This document shows positions 62,196 through 64,000 of a stretch of 64,000 nt of DNA, in pieces; positions within the stretch are counted from its first letter, which is position 1, and every line of letters begins with the position of its first letter. The stretch is from NCBI RefSeq assembly GCF_007829335.1, contig NZ_VIWO01000005.1:62001-126000 (forward strand). Direction: 5' to 3'. The position numbers and the translations under genes are program-made. This stretch comes from Chitinophaga polysaccharea. Lineage in GTDB: Bacteria > Bacteroidota > Bacteroidia > Chitinophagales > Chitinophagaceae. The notes beneath the pieces are model-generated. The model did no database searches, was not told where the DNA came from, and saw only the letters and a list, made by a program, of their open reading frames with translations.

Positions 62196-64000
62196 ATGAT
62201 GCGCGACAAGCTAGAGCAATTGGCCCAGAAACTGGAAGGCACGCTTTATACAGACGATACCATGCGGACACTCTATGCCACCGACGCGTCGGCATACCGT
62301 GAAATGCCGCTGGCAGTAGCTATTCCGCAGCATATCGATGATCTGAAGACACTGATCCGTTTTGCGCGTGAAAATAAAACCTCCCTGATCCCCCGTACTG
62401 CCGGTACTTCGCTGGCCGGACAGGTGGTGGGCAATGGTATCATTACAGATGTATCCCGCAATTTCACCAAGATACTGGAACTGAATAAAGAAGAAGGCTG
62501 GGTACGTGTGCAGCCGGGCGTTATCCGTGATGAGCTGAACATGTTCCTGAAGCCGCATGGCTTTTATTTTGGCCCGGAAACCTCCACCGCCAACCGTGCT
62601 ATGATTGGTGGTATGGTGGGCAACAACTCCTGTGGCTCCAACTCCGTGGTATATGGCAGTACCCGCGAACACCTCCTGGAAGTAAAAGCCCTGCTCAGCA
62701 ACGGCGAAGAAGTGGTGTTTGGCAGCATGGATGCCGAGGCCTTCCACCGTAAATGTGAAGGCCCGGATACGCTGGAAACCGCCATCTACAAGCAAATCCG
62801 CACCAGCCTGAGTAATCATACTTTCCAGGATGAAATCCGGAGAGAATTTCCCAAGAAAAGCATTCCCCGCCGCAATACCGGCTACGCCGTAGATATGCTG
62901 CTGGATACCAACCCGTTCACCGCCGGTACGGAAGATTTCAACTTCTGTAAGCTGATTGCCGGATCGGAAGGTACACTGGCTTTCCTGACCGAAATAAAAC
63001 TGCATATAGATCCGCTTCCCCCCAAAGAAACGGGCCTGCTCTGCATACATTTCAATACCATCGATGAATCACTGCGCGCCAACATCCTGGTGATGGAATA
63101 CAAGCCCAGCGCCAGTGAGCTGATCGATCACTACATCCTGGAATGTACCAAAGACAACATCGAACAACGTAAAAACCGTTTCTTCGTACAAGGAGATCCC
63201 GGCGCTATCCTGGTGGTAGAGTTTTGCCGCAATACCCGGGAAGAGATCATCGAGATCACCGGCAAGCTGGAAGCAACGCTTCAGGCAGCAGGACTGGGTT
63301 ATCATTTCCCCCTGCTCTTCGGAGAAGATACCAAGAAGATATGGGGCCTCCGCAAAGCCGGTCTGGGCCTGCTCAGCAACCTGCCTGGTGATGAAAAAGC
63401 GGTACCGGTAATTGAAGATACCGCTGTAGCCGTGGAAGACCTCCCCGATTTTATCCGCGATTTCAACAATATCCTGCACCAATATAACCTGCACGCAGTA
63501 CACTACGCGCATGCCGGTAGCGGTGAAATACACCTTCGGCCTATCATCAACCTGAAAACGGAAGAAGGTAACCAGCTATTTCGCAAGATCGCCGAAGAAA
63601 TTGCCACCCTGGTGAAAAAATACCATGGCTCCCTCAGCGGGGAGCACGGCGACGGCCGCCTCCGGGGCGAGTTTATTAAACAGATGGTGGGCGGCAAAAA
63701 CTATGAACTGCTTCGCCAGATCAAATATACCTGGGACCCGGAGAATATCTTCAACCCCAATAAGATCGTAGACACACCGTCTATGAACAGTATGCTCCGG
63801 TACGAACCCGGGCAGAAAGCACCGGATATCAAAACAATCTTTCACTTCCCAGACCAAACCATGCTGCAACATGCGGAACAATGTAATGGCTCCGGCGACT
63901 GCCGTAAAACGCAGTTGAGCGGAGGCACCATGTGCCCCAGCTATATGGCCACCCGGAATGAAAAAGATACCACCCGTGCCCGAGCTAATATCCTGCGGGA
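62196..64000 (+). CDS. FAD-linked oxidoreductase with C-terminal Fe-S domain (GlcD/YdiJ-like), cut by the window end
   Basis: 601 codons are visible with no stop before 64000; the family is usually near 1000 residues. The FAD-binding PCMH/VAO domain has PRTAGTSLAGQVVGNGIITD, ETSTANRAMIGGMVGNNSCG and IAGSEGTLAFLTEIKL. The C-terminal FAD-oxidase part has VHYAHAGSGEIHLRPI and SGEHGDGRLRGEF. The start of a 4Fe-4S ferredoxin domain is seen in QCNGSGDCRKTQ and MCPSYMATRNEKDTTRARAN. It resembles YdiJ, which oxidises D-2-hydroxyglutarate and D-lactate-type acids and passes electrons to the quinone pool. The start is the first of two in-frame ATG codons at 62196. Confidence 0.9.
   Translation, partial: MMRDKLEQLAQKLEGTLYTDDTMRTLYATDASAYREMPLAVAIPQHIDDLKTLIRFARENKTSLIPRTAGTSLAGQVVGNGIITDVSRNFTKILELNKEEGWVRVQPGVIRDELNMFLKPHGFYFGPETSTANRAMIGGMVGNNSCGSNSVVYGSTREHLLEVKALLSNGEEVVFGSMDAEAFHRKCEGPDTLETAIYKQIRTSLSNHTFQDEIRREFPKKSIPRRNTGYAVDMLLDTNPFTAGTEDFNFCKLIAGSEGTLAFLTEIKLHIDPLPPKETGLLCIHFNTIDESLRANILVMEYKPSASELIDHYILECTKDNIEQRKNRFFVQGDPGAILVVEFCRNTREEIIEITGKLEATLQAAGLGYHFPLLFGEDTKKIWGLRKAGLGLLSNLPGDEKAVPVIEDTAVAVEDLPDFIRDFNNILHQYNLHAVHYAHAGSGEIHLRPIINLKTEEGNQLFRKIAEEIATLVKKYHGSLSGEHGDGRLRGEFIKQMVGGKNYELLRQIKYTWDPENIFNPNKIVDTPSMNSMLRYEPGQKAPDIKTIFHFPDQTMLQHAEQCNGSGDCRKTQLSGGTMCPSYMATRNEKDTTRARANILR

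Noticed and set aside
62211..63050. Minus-strand open frame opposite the FAD oxidoreductase
   Set aside because: The plus-strand protein has clear FAD motifs across the same stretch.

Overview
The window looks like chromosomal DNA from a Bacteroidota bacterium, most likely of the Chitinophaga/Chitinophagaceae kind. The case rests on several observations. Promoter-like TAnnTTTG boxes lie just upstream of many starts and there is little sign of Shine-Dalgarno sites. Two proteins (an M43 metalloprotease and a surface protein) end in type IX secretion (T9SS) sorting tails. Family content is also typical: DUF2723, YfhO, the futalosine menaquinone enzyme MqnE, BshC, DUF1080 beside a Gfo/Idh/MocA protein, and a GH130/glgC/glgA cluster. 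The assignment is inference from gene content. I see no insertion sequence, prophage or CRISPR array.

Layout. 1-9.5 kb: a large DUF2723 membrane protein, a secreted sugar-phosphate-isomerase-like protein, a VWA + AAA (Mg-chelatase-like) pair, and an exported Gfo/Idh/MocA + DUF1080 pair. 9.5-17.9 kb: GNAT, tRNA-Cys, a nucleoside phosphorylase, dapF, a WecF-like (GT56) glycosyltransferase facing a Wzx-like flippase, corA + NUDIX, and a queuosine-precursor transporter with a small membrane partner. 17.9-25.2 kb: YfhO, then a compact five-gene minus-strand polysaccharide operon (GT-A transferase, methyltransferase, CE4 deacetylase, GT4, GT2) with one clear promoter box. 25.3-29.7 kb: an NlpC/P60 lipoprotein and dnaE. 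29.7-36 kb: a 746-base non-coding stretch that seems to hold a decayed response-regulator fragment, followed by three surface genes. Two of these share an N-terminal module, one carries six near-identical 171-bp tandem repeats, and the third has a T9SS tail. 36-47 kb: thioredoxin, the M43 protease overlapping mqnE, a DUF192 lipoprotein, a Rnk/GreA-C protein behind an FMN glutamate-synthase-like oxidoreductase, a cytochrome-c/beta-propeller lipoprotein, a NupC-type nucleoside transporter and DUF4259. 47-55 kb: smc, a FUSC transporter and bshC. 55-64 kb: a small GlsB/YeaQ protein, a GT4/GH130/glgC/glgA carbohydrate-storage cluster, a DUF72 protein with a lysine-alanine histone-like tail, and a FAD/Fe-S oxidoreductase cut by the window end.

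Most genes are housekeeping or envelope functions. The most unusual parts are the repeat-bearing surface locus (30.4-35.9 kb), the DUF72 histone-like tail, the VWA/AAA pair with altered Walker motifs, and a set of genes that appear to be transcribed without a leader.
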